From NCBI GenBank assembly GCA_964438715.1, contig CAYTLQ010000334.1, positions 1 through 19,576 on the forward strand: DNA of 19,576 nt. Direction: 5' to 3'. Shown here in pieces: positions 1-8,249 of this stretch; within the stretch, counting starts at the first letter, position 1, and every line of letters starts with the position of its first letter. The notes beneath the pieces are model-generated. The model was not told where the DNA came from. It searched no databases and worked only from the letters and a program-made list of their open reading frames with translations. A program made the position numbers and the translations under genes. Origin of the DNA: CAYTLQ01 sp964438715. GTDB taxonomy: Bacteria; Bacteroidota; Ignavibacteria; Ignavibacteriales; Ignavibacteriaceae.

Positions 1-46
1 ATTTATCATTGTGTGTTAATTCTCTAAATTCTTAGGAGTGAAAATT

Positions 47-952
47 TTGAACAGATTGGAATTCTTAAAAACCGTAGGATTACTTTCAGCCGGTTTTATC
101 GCAGGCGGTCGTGCAAATAACTTATTTCTTCAGTCAACCGATTACTCTTTCAGGGAAATATCCCAGGGGCTGGGTGTTTTTAATATGAAAGGGGGTACAA
201 TCGGCTGGTATTATACGAAAGATATGGCCGTAGTAATCGATTCTCAATTTCCCGATACAGCTAAAGTATTTTTAGAACAATTCAAATCAAAATTCGGGGT
301 CACCCCATCAATGTTGCTCAATACACACCACCACAGAGATCATACATCAGGTAATAAGTTTCTGAAGGATTTTGTTACCGGAATTGTTGCACAAAAAAAC
401 TGCCCGATTCTCCAAGAGAAGCAAAACAAAGGCACTGAAAACGAGAAAAGTCAAGTTTATGCGGATACCACATTTGAAACAGATTGGAAGAAATCCTTAA
501 CTGTTGAGACATTAACCGGGTATTTTTTTGGGCCAGCACACACAGGAGGAGATGCTATTTATCATTTTGAAAATGCCGGTGTAATCCATTTGGGGGATCT
601 CGTGTTTAACGGGGTCTATCCCTTTATTGATACAAAAGGTGGTGGAAAAATAAAAGATTGGATACAGGTTCTTGACAAAATCATTAAGAATTTTGATAAA
701 AGCACTACTTTCATTTTTGGCCATGCTAAAGATTTTAATAGTACCACCGGAAATATTGATGCTGTTGTTTCAATGAGGGATTATCTTGAGGTTCTTTTGG
801 AAACCGCCGTAAAAGCTGTTAAGAATGGTACTCCAAAGGAGAAATTTTCGGAAATCTCTCCGGGAGAAAAGTATAAAAGAAAAGAAATGTGGGAAGGAGC
901 CTTTAAGATGAATCTAGAAGCGGCTGTTGCTGAGGTGGAAACTGAAAATTAA
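47..952 (+). CDS. Exported metallo-beta-lactamase-fold hydrolase
   Basis: A zinc-dependent hydrolase of the metallo-beta-lactamase superfamily, probably periplasmic. The HxHxDH signature is visible as HHHRDH (H94, H96, D98, H99), followed by the other expected metal ligands H165 in GPAHTGGD, D184 in HLGD and H226 in FGHAKD. The N-terminus (NRLEFLKTVGLLSAGFIAGG) looks like a signal sequence and faintly like a Tat signal, but has no twin arginine. I chose TTG at 47 because AGGAG at 34-38 lies 8 bases ahead of it; the in-frame GTG at 38 would overlap that same ribosome site. The protein is about 301 residues. The substrate cannot be told: the superfamily includes lactamases, glyoxalases, lactonases and sulfur-metabolism enzymes. 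It is followed by the nuo promoter and is unlikely to be part of that operon. Confidence 0.85.
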   Translation: MNRLEFLKTVGLLSAGFIAGGRANNLFLQSTDYSFREISQGLGVFNMKGGTIGWYYTKDMAVVIDSQFPDTAKVFLEQFKSKFGVTPSMLLNTHHHRDHTSGNKFLKDFVTGIVAQKNCPILQEKQNKGTENEKSQVYADTTFETDWKKSLTVETLTGYFFGPAHTGGDAIYHFENAGVIHLGDLVFNGVYPFIDTKGGGKIKDWIQVLDKIIKNFDKSTTFIFGHAKDFNSTTGNIDAVVSMRDYLEVLLETAVKAVKNGTPKEKFSEISPGEKYKRKEMWEGAFKMNLEAAVAEVETEN

Positions 953-994
953 ATGAGGTTGATGCTGACTAAAAAACAGAACGAAATAATGCAA

Positions 995-1025
995 TTTGCT
1001 AAGACCGGTACACGGTTTAACTTTG
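995..1025 (+). promoter_or_regulatory. Bacteroidota-type promoter for the nuo genes
   Basis: TTTG at 995-998 is separated by exactly 19 bases from TAACTTTG at 1018-1025, a full match to the -33 TTTG / -7 TAnnTTTG promoter described for Bacteroidetes sigma-A. Transcription would start near 1032, giving a leader of about 45 bases before nuoA. It sits in the 124-base gap between the hydrolase gene and nuoA. A TATAAT at 1028-1033 overlaps the expected start point but has no matching -35 box. Confidence 0.6.
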
Positions 1026-1076
1026 CTTATAATTGCTAATTATCATAAATTAAAATTTAAAATTTCCGAAAAGTTT

Positions 1077-1445
1077 ATGATTGAATCCTACATACCAATA
1101 TTTGTAGTGCTTGGTTTTGCACTGGTATTTGCAATTATTATTGTTTTTTCATCCGAATTGGTAGGTCCTCAGCGTCCCAATCCGGAAAAACTCTCAACCT
1201 ATGAAAGCGGAGTTGCACCTGTTGGTACTACGCAGGAGAGAGTCTCGGTGAAATATTACTTAGTTGCAATGCTATTTATCATTTTCGATCTTGAAGTAAT
1301 TTTTGTGTATCCATGGGCAGTGCAGTTTAAGAAATTATTTGCCGAGTTGGGTACTTCGGTATTTTATGCAATGATGGTTTTTCTTGTTGTTTTTGAAATA
1401 GGCTATTTATATGTGTATAAGAAAGGTGGATTTAAATGGGATTAG
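1077..1445 (+). CDS. nuoA: NADH-quinone oxidoreductase subunit A
   Basis: Small membrane subunit of complex I, at the junction of the quinone-binding arm and the membrane arm. The 122-residue protein shows the three-helix layout: a first TM helix (about residues 5-27), the conserved loop GPQRPNPEKLSTYESG, a second helix with FIIFDLEVIFVYPWA, and a third helix near the C-terminus. The loop and the FDLE motif, with their acidic residues, are diagnostic. An in-frame TTG lies further upstream at 996, but it falls inside the -33 promoter box; ATG at 1077 gives the normal family length. No strong ribosome site is visible. The last 10 bases overlap nuoB, so translation is probably coupled. Confidence 0.95.
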   Translation: MIESYIPIFVVLGFALVFAIIIVFSSELVGPQRPNPEKLSTYESGVAPVGTTQERVSVKYYLVAMLFIIFDLEVIFVYPWAVQFKKLFAELGTSVFYAMMVFLVVFEIGYLYVYKKGGFKWD

Positions 1446-1948
1446 AAGCGAAACTGCAAAGTGATGGTTATTTAATTACAAAAATGGATGCCATAATCGC
1501 ATGGGCAAGAAATAGTTCCGTCTGGCCAATGCCGATGGGTATCTCCTGCTGTGCTATTGAGATGATGGCGGTTGGTGACCCCAAGTATGATATAGCTCGT
1601 TTTGGGTCAGAAGTAATGAGATTTACCCCTCGCCAATGTGACTTGATGATTGTTGCCGGAACTGTAACTTATAAAATGTCGCATGTGGTAAGAAAAATAT
1701 ACGATCAGATGCCGGATCCAAAATGGGTTATTGCAATGGGTGCTTGTACATCTTCAGGAGGTATGTATAGGTCATATAATGTGGTGCAGGGTATTGATCA
1801 GTTTCTTCCTGTGGATGTATATCTTGCCGGCTGTCCACCTCGTCCTGATAATCTATTGAATGCTCTTATGCAGATTCAGGAAAAAATCGGGAAAACCCGT
1901 GCCCGTGATTTTCAGGATATTCCAATGGCAGAACCAAATTTAAACTAA
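1436..1948 (+). CDS. nuoB: NADH-quinone oxidoreductase subunit B
   Basis: Peripheral-arm subunit that carries the terminal [4Fe-4S] cluster N2, which passes electrons to quinone. The four cluster cysteines are all present: the adjacent pair C38-C39 in GISCCAIEM, C104 in GACTSSGG and C133 in GCPPRP. At 170 residues it is a normal length. The start ATG lies inside the end of nuoA (TAAATGGG context), so the pair is translationally coupled. The gene is complete and clearly functional. It forms the quinone site together with NuoD, encoded two genes downstream. Confidence 0.97.
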   Translation: MGLEAKLQSDGYLITKMDAIIAWARNSSVWPMPMGISCCAIEMMAVGDPKYDIARFGSEVMRFTPRQCDLMIVAGTVTYKMSHVVRKIYDQMPDPKWVIAMGACTSSGGMYRSYNVVQGIDQFLPVDVYLAGCPPRPDNLLNALMQIQEKIGKTRARDFQDIPMAEPNLN

Positions 1949-1953
1949 CAATT

Positions 1954-2442
1954 ATGGACACAAAAGAACTAATATCAAGCAAACTAAAAGAAGCTTTTCC
2001 TTCGGAAGAGTTTTCTTTCTCTGAATTTCGTGGCGATTTCATGATAAAATTTTCAAAAAACAGCATTCTCCCGGTTTGTCAGTTCTTAAAAAATAATGAA
2101 GATCTGCAATTTGTACTGTGTGAAGACATCACTGCAATAGACTGGGCAGAAAGAAAAAATCGATTCAGTGTCGTTTATCATTTATTTTCTTTGAAACTTC
2201 AGTTCAGATTACGACTCATGGTTCCGGTTGATGAAAAAGAATGCAGTGTAGATTCCGTTTGTAGTGTTTGGAAAACTGCGAACTGGCACGAGCGTGAAAC
2301 CTATGATATGTATGGAATTACCTTCAATAATCATCCGGACCTACGAAGAATGTACATGCCGGAGGAATTTGAATATTATCCTTTACGAAAGGAATTTCCT
2401 GTAATGGGAATACCCGGATCTATTCCGCTACCTAAGAAATAA
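1954..2442 (+). CDS. nuoC: NADH-quinone oxidoreductase subunit C
   Basis: The 30-kDa-type subunit of the complex I peripheral arm, a structural partner of NuoD with no cofactor. It is recognised from the C-terminal signature WHERETYDMYGI followed by HPDLRRMYMPEE and YPLRKEFPVMG (about residues 110-153). The 162-residue length is typical for a stand-alone NuoC; it is not fused to NuoD as in E. coli. The start ATG lies 5 bases after the nuoB stop. Confidence 0.95.
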   Translation: MDTKELISSKLKEAFPSEEFSFSEFRGDFMIKFSKNSILPVCQFLKNNEDLQFVLCEDITAIDWAERKNRFSVVYHLFSLKLQFRLRLMVPVDEKECSVDSVCSVWKTANWHERETYDMYGITFNNHPDLRRMYMPEEFEYYPLRKEFPVMGIPGSIPLPKK

Positions 2443-2450
2443 TATTTAAT

Positions 2451-3704
2451 ATGGATACAGTAAAAAAAGAAGAATTACAACCGCGTATTTATCAGGCACT
2501 TCTTAAGGCTGAAACAAACTATGTTTTGGATGATGTGCTTGAAAATGAGATGATTTTAAATATGGGTCCACAACATCCGGCGACCCATGGTGTTTTGAGA
2601 TTATTGCTCCGTCTTGACGGTGAAACAGTTATTGCATGTGTCCCTGAATTAGGATATTTGCACAGGGGATACGAGAAGATGGCTGAAAATATGGGGTATT
2701 ATGATTACATTCCCCATACCGACAGGCTTGATTACCTTTCACCACCGGCAAATAATGTAGCATTTGTTCTTGCTGTTGAAAAGCTAGCCGGAATTGAAGT
2801 ACCTAAGCGGGCTCAGTATATCAGAATGATGATGTGTGAACTTTCCCGAATTTGTTCGCACTTAGTTGCCATTGGAGCGCTTGCGATGGATGTCGGGGCG
2901 CTGACGGTATTTCTTTGGACTCTTCGGGAAAGAGAAAAAGTACTTGATTTATATGATGTTATCTGTGGTGCGCGTTTCACAACAAGTTATACGCGTATTG
3001 GCGGCGTGGCACAAGACCTAAAACCCGAAACAGCACAGCAGGTAAAAGAATTTATTGAGCAGTTTGAAAGACAGCTTCAGGATATAGAAAAACTGCTTAA
3101 TTCTAACAGAATTTTTATTGAGCGACTAGAAGGTATTGGGGTTATTTCCGCTGAGGATGCTATAAGTTATGGTCTTACCGGTCCCAGTTTACGCGGAAGC
3201 GGTGTAAAGCATGATTTAAGAAAAGCGACACCCTATATGTTTTATAATGAGATAGACTTTAATGTACCGGTTTATAACGAAGGTGATTCGCTTGCCCGAT
3301 ACTTTGTCCGTACTGACGAACTTCGTGAGTCGGTTAAGATAATAAGACAAATTCTCAATCAGTTGCCTGCGGGACCGATTAATGCTAATGAACCAAAAAA
3401 GGTATTGCCGAGGAAGACTGAAATTTATACCAGAATGGAGGAACTAATCCATGATTTTATGCTGGTGAATTTCGGCATTAATCCTCCGGTCGGTGAGATT
3501 TATCACGCGGTTGAAAATCCAAAAGGAGAGTTAGGCTTCTATATTGTTAGCAAGGGTGAGGGACATCCATGGAAACTTAAAATCCGCTCTCCGTCATTTG
3601 TGAATCTTCAGTCACTTCCTCATCTCGTTAAAGGGCACATGGTGTCTGATGTTGTAGCAATTATAGGAAGCATTGACCCGGTAATGGGTGAAGCAGATAA
3701 ATAA
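2451..3704 (+). CDS. nuoD: NADH-quinone oxidoreductase subunit D
   Basis: The 49-kDa-type subunit that forms the quinone-reduction pocket with NuoB. GPQHPATHG, with H42 and H46, is the quinone-site loop. Further family blocks follow: ELGYLHRGYEKMAE, YIPHTDRLDYLSP, RIGGVAQDL and the C-terminal SDVVAIIGSIDPVMGEADK. At 417 residues it is complete. It starts 8 bases after nuoC. The fold derives from the large subunit of NiFe hydrogenases, but the metal-site cysteines of hydrogenases are absent, which supports NuoD and not a hydrogenase subunit. Confidence 0.96.
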   Translation: MDTVKKEELQPRIYQALLKAETNYVLDDVLENEMILNMGPQHPATHGVLRLLLRLDGETVIACVPELGYLHRGYEKMAENMGYYDYIPHTDRLDYLSPPANNVAFVLAVEKLAGIEVPKRAQYIRMMMCELSRICSHLVAIGALAMDVGALTVFLWTLREREKVLDLYDVICGARFTTSYTRIGGVAQDLKPETAQQVKEFIEQFERQLQDIEKLLNSNRIFIERLEGIGVISAEDAISYGLTGPSLRGSGVKHDLRKATPYMFYNEIDFNVPVYNEGDSLARYFVRTDELRESVKIIRQILNQLPAGPINANEPKKVLPRKTEIYTRMEELIHDFMLVNFGINPPVGEIYHAVENPKGELGFYIVSKGEGHPWKLKIRSPSFVNLQSLPHLVKGHMVSDVVAIIGSIDPVMGEADK

Positions 3705-3716
3705 TAAATAAATTTA

Positions 3717-4196
3717 GTGAATATGCAATTTACATTTACAGAGAACAATCTTCAGAAGATTGAAAAATTACTGTTAAAATATCCTACCAAACAGGCCGCT
3801 GTAATGCCTGTAATTTATTTAGCCCAGGAACAAAATGGCTATGTTTCTCAGGAAGCTATGCTTGAGATAGCTAAAATTCTTGAAATGCCTGTTGAGGATG
3901 TACTTGGCGTTGTTACCTTTTACACCATGTATCATCAAAAACCGGTTGGGAAGTACCACTTACAGGTTTGCACAAATGTATCTTGTATGCTACGGGGTGG
4001 TTATGATATATTTAATTCGGTGAAGTCAAAACTAAATATTGACAATGGTCAGGTAACCGCAGATGGTAAATTTTCATTAGAAGAAGTTGAATGTATGGGG
4101 TCTTGCGGCACTGCAACTATGATTGCAATAAATGAAGCTTATTATGAAAATCTTGATACAGAAAAAGCATTAAAAATTTTGGACTCTCTGGAATAA
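3717..4196 (+). CDS. nuoE: NADH-quinone oxidoreductase subunit E
   Basis: The 24-kDa-type subunit with the [2Fe-2S] cluster N1a, part of the NADH-dehydrogenase module with NuoF. The thioredoxin-like C-terminal half carries the four ligands in the classical spacing: C85 and C90 (CTNVSC), then C126 and C130 (CMGSC). The N-terminal helical bundle includes the PTKQAAVMPVIYLAQEQNG block. The start is either GTG at 3717 or ATG at 3723; there is no decisive ribosome site. It ends 2 bases before nuoF, so the two are almost certainly co-translated. Confidence 0.95.
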   Translation: MNMQFTFTENNLQKIEKLLLKYPTKQAAVMPVIYLAQEQNGYVSQEAMLEIAKILEMPVEDVLGVVTFYTMYHQKPVGKYHLQVCTNVSCMLRGGYDIFNSVKSKLNIDNGQVTADGKFSLEEVECMGSCGTATMIAINEAYYENLDTEKALKILDSLE

Positions 4197-4198
4197 GA

Positions 4199-5524
4199 AT
4201 GATGGAAAAAATAGTACTCCCTGATATAAAAGATTTTCACAAAATAGATGTATATCTGCAGAACGGTGGATATAATACCGCAAAATCCTCTTTCCAAAAA
4301 ACACCGGATGAAATAATAGATGAAGTGAAAAAAAGCGGGTTGCGTGGAAGAGGCGGCGCCGCATTTTTAACCGGGCTTAAATGGAGTTTTATGCCGAAAA
4401 CTACCGATAAGCCGAAATACCTTTGTGTTAACGGTGATGAAAGCGAACCGGGCTCCTTTAAAGACAGGCAAATCTTTGAATACAATCCTCATCAGTTAAT
4501 AGAAGGCATTTTGATAACCTGTTATGCTATTCAGGCGAAAGTTGCATATATTTATATTCGTGGTGAATACCATAAGTGGATTAAAATGATGCAGGCGGCA
4601 CTTGATGATGCCTACTCTCGTGGCTTTGTCGGCGAGAGAATGAAAGAGACATTTGGTACATCGTTCAGTTGTGAAATTTACATCCATAAAGGCGCTGGTG
4701 CGTACATTTGTGGTGAGGAATCCTCACTAATGAATTCAATAGAAGGTAAACGCGCATATCCCAGAGTAAAACCTCCTTTCCCGGCTCAATACGGTTTATG
4801 GGGTTGTCCTACAACAATAAACAATGTTGAAACTATTACGAATGTACCTCCAATAATGAAAAATGGATGGCAATGGTTCTCTTCAATAGGGGAGCCTAAG
4901 CACCCGGGTACACTATTGTTTGGTATCAGTGGTCATGTCAATAAACCCGGTGTCTATGAATTACCTACCGGAACTCTTTTAACCGATATTATTTATAATT
5001 ATGCCGGCGGTGTTCCCGGTAACAAAAAAATAAAATGTGTTATTCCCGGTGGCTCATCTATGCCGCCGCTTAGGGGAGATAAACTTGAGGGGGTAAAAAT
5101 GGATGCTGAATCCCTAAAGGCTGTAGGATCGGCGATTGGTACCGGCGGTATTATGGTAATGGATGAGGATACTGACTTAGTAAAAGTTCTCGCAAGAATT
5201 ACCAAATTTTATTACCATGAAAGTTGTGGACAATGCACACCTTGCAGAGAAGGTACCGGATGGATGTTGAAACTTTTGAACCGAATGATTGATGGCAAGG
5301 CTTCTAAAAAAGATATTGATGTATTGTATAGTGTTGCGTGTAATATTGAAGGAAATACCGTTTGTGCATTAGGAGATGCAGCCGCCTGGCCGGTAAGGTT
5401 TACCATTGAACGCTTTAGGGATGAGTTTGAGGCAATCGCATCTGACAGGACAACCATTGAAGTAAAATCGAAAGTTCACTCAATGCGCAATACAATGAAT
5501 CCGATTGCACCTATCGAAGTTTAA
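4199..5524 (+). CDS. nuoF: NADH-quinone oxidoreductase subunit F (NADH/FMN-binding)
   Basis: Electron-input subunit of complex I: it binds NADH and FMN and carries [4Fe-4S] cluster N3. The FMN/NADH-binding glycine-rich block RGRGGAAFLTGLKW starts at R49, and a second one, GAGAYICGEESSL, lies near residue 165. The cluster ligands are C343, C346 and C349 (CGQCTPC) plus C389 (NTVCALGD). At 441 residues it is complete. ATG codons at 4199 and 4202 are both possible. It is the last nuo gene here; a thioesterase gene on the opposite strand ends 19 bases further on, so NuoG, the usual partner, is not encoded next to it. Confidence 0.96.
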   Translation: MMEKIVLPDIKDFHKIDVYLQNGGYNTAKSSFQKTPDEIIDEVKKSGLRGRGGAAFLTGLKWSFMPKTTDKPKYLCVNGDESEPGSFKDRQIFEYNPHQLIEGILITCYAIQAKVAYIYIRGEYHKWIKMMQAALDDAYSRGFVGERMKETFGTSFSCEIYIHKGAGAYICGEESSLMNSIEGKRAYPRVKPPFPAQYGLWGCPTTINNVETITNVPPIMKNGWQWFSSIGEPKHPGTLLFGISGHVNKPGVYELPTGTLLTDIIYNYAGGVPGNKKIKCVIPGGSSMPPLRGDKLEGVKMDAESLKAVGSAIGTGGIMVMDEDTDLVKVLARITKFYYHESCGQCTPCREGTGWMLKLLNRMIDGKASKKDIDVLYSVACNIEGNTVCALGDAAAWPVRFTIERFRDEFEAIASDRTTIEVKSKVHSMRNTMNPIAPIEV

Positions 5525-5543
5525 CGAAACATCGATTAAGATA

Positions 5544-5978
5544 TTAGTCTTTTTGTTGAAGATTTTCGGGGAGCATGGAGAGAAAAAAGGATTTTAATTC
5601 CTCCGGTAATTGACTCTTCACTCCGGAGTTTTTATCAACGCATACATGAGAAGTCGTAAGTTCTGCAATAATTCTCTCTGACTCATTTTTCACTGAGTAG
5701 CAAACAGTAAATGATGAGTCTGATACGCGTTGTGTAAATACATCAATGTTTATTTTTTCTGAGCACTTGCATGGATACTTAAATTCTGCTGTTGTTGCTC
5801 TCAGTGGAAAAGCCAGTGATGGATTGTCAAAAACATTACTCCACAATCCTCTTTCACGAAGCATTTCCTCATAAGCTGAATGACAAAAAACAAAGTAATT
5901 CGCAAAAAAAACTATACCAGCCGGATCGCACTCATTAAACGAAATTATTTTTATAAACCTGTAAGACTTTGTATCCAT
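5544..5978 (-). CDS. Acyl-CoA thioesterase, 4HBT (YbgC-like) family
   Basis: A small hotdog-fold thioesterase expected to hydrolyse acyl-CoA thioesters in the cytoplasm. The family signature is near the N-terminus: NECDPAGIVFFANY with the catalytic Asp at D18, followed by the helix FCHSAYEEMLRERG. I place the start at the ATG whose first base is 5978, because GGAAG lies 7 bases ahead of it; an upstream in-frame ATG at 6002 has no ribosome site and would add 8 residues. The result is 144 residues, normal for the family. It converges with nuoF, and its promoter must lie in the short gap shared with the lipoprotein gene. The exact substrate is unknown. Confidence 0.85.
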   Translation of the reverse strand: MDTKSYRFIKIISFNECDPAGIVFFANYFVFCHSAYEEMLRERGLWSNVFDNPSLAFPLRATTAEFKYPCKCSEKINIDVFTQRVSDSSFTVCYSVKNESERIIAELTTSHVCVDKNSGVKSQLPEELKSFFLSMLPENLQQKD

Positions 5979-6007
5979 GAACACACTTCCAATCCTTGAC
6001 ATTAAGT

Positions 6008-6023
6008 AATTAGAAAACTAATT
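6008..6023. repeat. Short inverted repeat in a divergent promoter region
   Basis: AATTAG (6008-6013), AAAA, CTAATT (6018-6023): perfect 6-base arms. It lies in the 104-base gap between the divergent thioesterase and lipoprotein genes and could be an operator half, but AT-rich repeats of this size arise easily by chance. Confidence 0.3.
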
Positions 6024-6025
6024 TT

Positions 6026-6043
6026 CAAGTAAATAAATACTTG
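6026..6043. repeat. Inverted repeat, operator-like
   Basis: CAAGTA (6026-6031), six bases, TACTTG (6038-6043): perfect 6-base arms in an 18-base dyad, a size that suits a dimeric regulator. It lies 2 bases from the previous repeat and about 40 bases before the lipoprotein start. The regulator is unknown. Confidence 0.35.
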
Positions 6044-6082
6044 TTTCAGTAAACTAAAAACTGACAGCGGAATATAATCAGA

Positions 6083-7489
6083 ATGAAAAACCTGTTAAAA
6101 CTTTTTGTAGCAGCCATTGTGTATAGCATTATTTTTAATAGCTGTGAGACACCAAATGATCCGAAAATTAATGAAACCGGAAGTGGAAATAATACTCAAT
6201 CAGGAAATGTTATTGTAACAGGTCTTGTAAGAAATGCCAATACCGGTGATTTACTGGATTCCGCAACAGTTTTTATTAATTTTGGCAGTGGCACTGTTAG
6301 TGGAACAACGACCTCGGGCAGATATACTTTAAGTTTTACTCTTGATAGCAGTAGAACTGTTACAATGATAATATCGAAGGTCAATTACAAAACTGATACG
6401 ACACAGATTTTTGCCTCTGTAAATTCTACAAATAACATCTCGACCATATTACTTGCTCCGGTAGTTTCTGTTACAAGAAAGAGCGGTCCTCCTGCAGCGA
6501 TTTATCTTCTATCACAGTCAACTTCAAGTCTTGGAGTTCAGGGGAGCGGTTCTGTAGAAACAGGCAGAATAACCTTTCAGGTAGTCGAATCTGCCGGTAA
6601 TAACATTGATATCGCAAATTCAAGCCTCGTTAAGTTTACCCTTGACGCAAAACCTGATGGTGGAGAGTTTATTAGTCCTTCTCTTGCATTCACTGATAGT
6701 TCAGGACAGGCTTCAGTATTTTTAACAAGTGGTACAAAAGCAGGAGTGGTGCAGATTCGGGCGGAGATTAATCTTACAGGCAGAACGATAATTTCACAAC
6801 CTGTTAGTTACGCAATTCACGGAGGATTACCGCAACAGGATCATTTTGGACTGGCAACACAATTCCTGAATTTTCCGGGTTATAATATTTTTGGATTACA
6901 AAATACTATTACAGCTTATCTCGGCGATAAATATGGTAATCCCGTCAGACCGAATACAACTGTGTATTATACAACTACCGGCGGCATTATTGAAGGTTCA
7001 GCCCAAACTAATGCACTTGGTGTTGCGAGTGCAACACTTCTTTCTGCAGAGCCAAGACCCACGCATGCGACTTTGGGTCCGGGATTTGCAACTGTAACTG
7101 CTTCAACAGCGGATGAGACTTCAACTATTATCTCGAATAATGTAGTAGTATTATTTTCCGGTGTCCCAACGATTCAGATTTCACCAACTTCGTTTAATAT
7201 TCCTAATGGTGGAACTCAGACTTTTCTCTATGAAGTAAAAGATCAGAATGAAAATCCTCTCGCCGGTAACACACAGATCACTGTAGCGATTGAAGGAGAG
7301 AATATTGATGCGGGGGGAGATTTAAGTGTTGTTCTTCCTGACACGCAAAGTAGAGCATGGACGCGATTCTCTTTCTATGTGTATGATACTGCCGATACTG
7401 TGGATTTGGCAAAGCCGGTTTCTATTAAAATTACAACAAATGGACCGAATGGCGGTGCGTTTTTGACAATAAATGGAATTAGCCGTTAG
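6083..7489 (+). CDS. Secreted lipoprotein with Ig-like (Big-1/invasin-type) domains
   Basis: A surface or periplasmic lipoprotein with no recognisable enzyme activity. The signal sequence ends in a relaxed lipobox (IIFNSC, C21), followed by a low-complexity linker rich in Asn, Gly and Ser. Residues about 42-125 look like a carboxypeptidase-regulatory-like beta domain (VTGLVRNANTGDLLDSATV). The rest looks like two or three Ig-like domains of the Big-1 type: blocks such as GSVETGRITFQV, TDSSGQASVFL, DKYGNPVRPNTTV and TNALGVASATLLSA match the family pattern of V-x-D-x-x-G-N-P and T-D-x-x-G-x-A. These domains commonly build adhesins or stalks. Its stop lies 11 bases inside the 3' end of the convergent RNA methyltransferase gene. 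The number of Ig domains is my estimate by eye. Confidence 0.8.
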   Translation: MKNLLKLFVAAIVYSIIFNSCETPNDPKINETGSGNNTQSGNVIVTGLVRNANTGDLLDSATVFINFGSGTVSGTTTSGRYTLSFTLDSSRTVTMIISKVNYKTDTTQIFASVNSTNNISTILLAPVVSVTRKSGPPAAIYLLSQSTSSLGVQGSGSVETGRITFQVVESAGNNIDIANSSLVKFTLDAKPDGGEFISPSLAFTDSSGQASVFLTSGTKAGVVQIRAEINLTGRTIISQPVSYAIHGGLPQQDHFGLATQFLNFPGYNIFGLQNTITAYLGDKYGNPVRPNTTVYYTTTGGIIEGSAQTNALGVASATLLSAEPRPTHATLGPGFATVTASTADETSTIISNNVVVLFSGVPTIQISPTSFNIPNGGTQTFLYEVKDQNENPLAGNTQITVAIEGENIDAGGDLSVVLPDTQSRAWTRFSFYVYDTADTVDLAKPVSIKITTNGPNGGAFLTINGISR

Positions 7490-8249
7490 TTTTTGATTGC
7501 AAAGCAAACATAAATATTGCCGCCGCTGAAGCTACATTAAGTGATTCTCCGATACCATTTCGGCTGATTTTTAATTGATAATCTGAAATATTCTTGAGAT
7601 CCTCCGAACATCCATGGGCTTCGCTACTAAAACAAAGGATAAATTTAGCCGGCGTATTTGAACTTGTAAGATCACTTCCGTTAACATCGGTTACTAAAAT
7701 TGTATAATTTTTTTCTCGTAAGGATTTAATTATTTCTAATCTTGTATCCTCACGAAAAAATTGTACTTGAAAAATTGCCCCCATTGAACTCCTTATTACC
7801 TTTGAATTTTCGATATCAGCAGTATCGGGTGAGAGAACAATATCAGTAAATCCGAACCATGCCGCGCTCCTGATTATTGTTCCAAGGTTACCCGGATCGG
7901 ATATTTGATCAAGATAAATTATATTTTTCGAAACAGGCTGTGTCTTCTTTAAATTTATTATCGAATGCAATACTACAGCAATTCCCTGAGGATTATCGGT
8001 ATCGGAGAGTTTTACAAATTCCTTTTCGGAAATAATTTCAGTTCTGATACCTTTTGCAGTTGCGGTATTCAGCAATTGGCGGTACTTAAAACTTGCCTTC
8101 TCAGTAGATAACAAGTATTCGGGTACATATTGCGAATTCAGCGCCTCTTCAACAAGTCTTACGCCCTCGACAAAAAACATTTTTTCAGTACGACGGAACT
8201 TCTTGTGCTGGAGGGAAGCAATTTTTTTTAAATCTTCTTTCCTAAGCAT
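7479..8249 (-). CDS. SpoU/TrmH-family RNA 2'-O-methyltransferase
   Basis: An AdoMet-dependent RNA 2'-O-ribose methyltransferase with a trefoil knot (SPOUT). The N-terminal part has the substrate-binding block KMFFVEGVRLVEEAL found in rRNA-type members. The three SpoU motifs follow: motif 1 LDQISDPGNLGTIIRSAAWFG with the catalytic Arg, motif 2 ILCFSSEAHGCS, and motif 3 RNGIGESLNVASAAAIFMF. Motif 2 is odd: the first glycine (LxxGxExxG) is replaced by serine. The 256-residue length is normal. The start codon directly follows the stop of the DUF971 gene (TAG-ATG), so the pair is coupled. The target nucleotide cannot be read; 23S rRNA is the likeliest class. Confidence 0.88.
   Translation of the reverse strand: MLRKEDLKKIASLQHKKFRRTEKMFFVEGVRLVEEALNSQYVPEYLLSTEKASFKYRQLLNTATAKGIRTEIISEKEFVKLSDTDNPQGIAVVLHSIINLKKTQPVSKNIIYLDQISDPGNLGTIIRSAAWFGFTDIVLSPDTADIENSKVIRSSMGAIFQVQFFREDTRLEIIKSLREKNYTILVTDVNGSDLTSSNTPAKFILCFSSEAHGCSEDLKNISDYQLKISRNGIGESLNVASAAAIFMFALQSKTNG

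Noticed and set aside
47..952. True beta-lactamase (antibiotic resistance)
   Set aside because: The metal-binding motifs are shared by the whole superfamily and the rest of the protein does not resemble a known class B lactamase by eye.
5525..5543. Terminator after nuoF
   Set aside because: AAGA...TCTTTTT gives only four base pairs; not enough to call.
6891..7097. Second-frame ORF inside the lipoprotein gene
   Set aside because: No ribosome site or domain; the lipoprotein frame is well supported by its Ig-like pattern.
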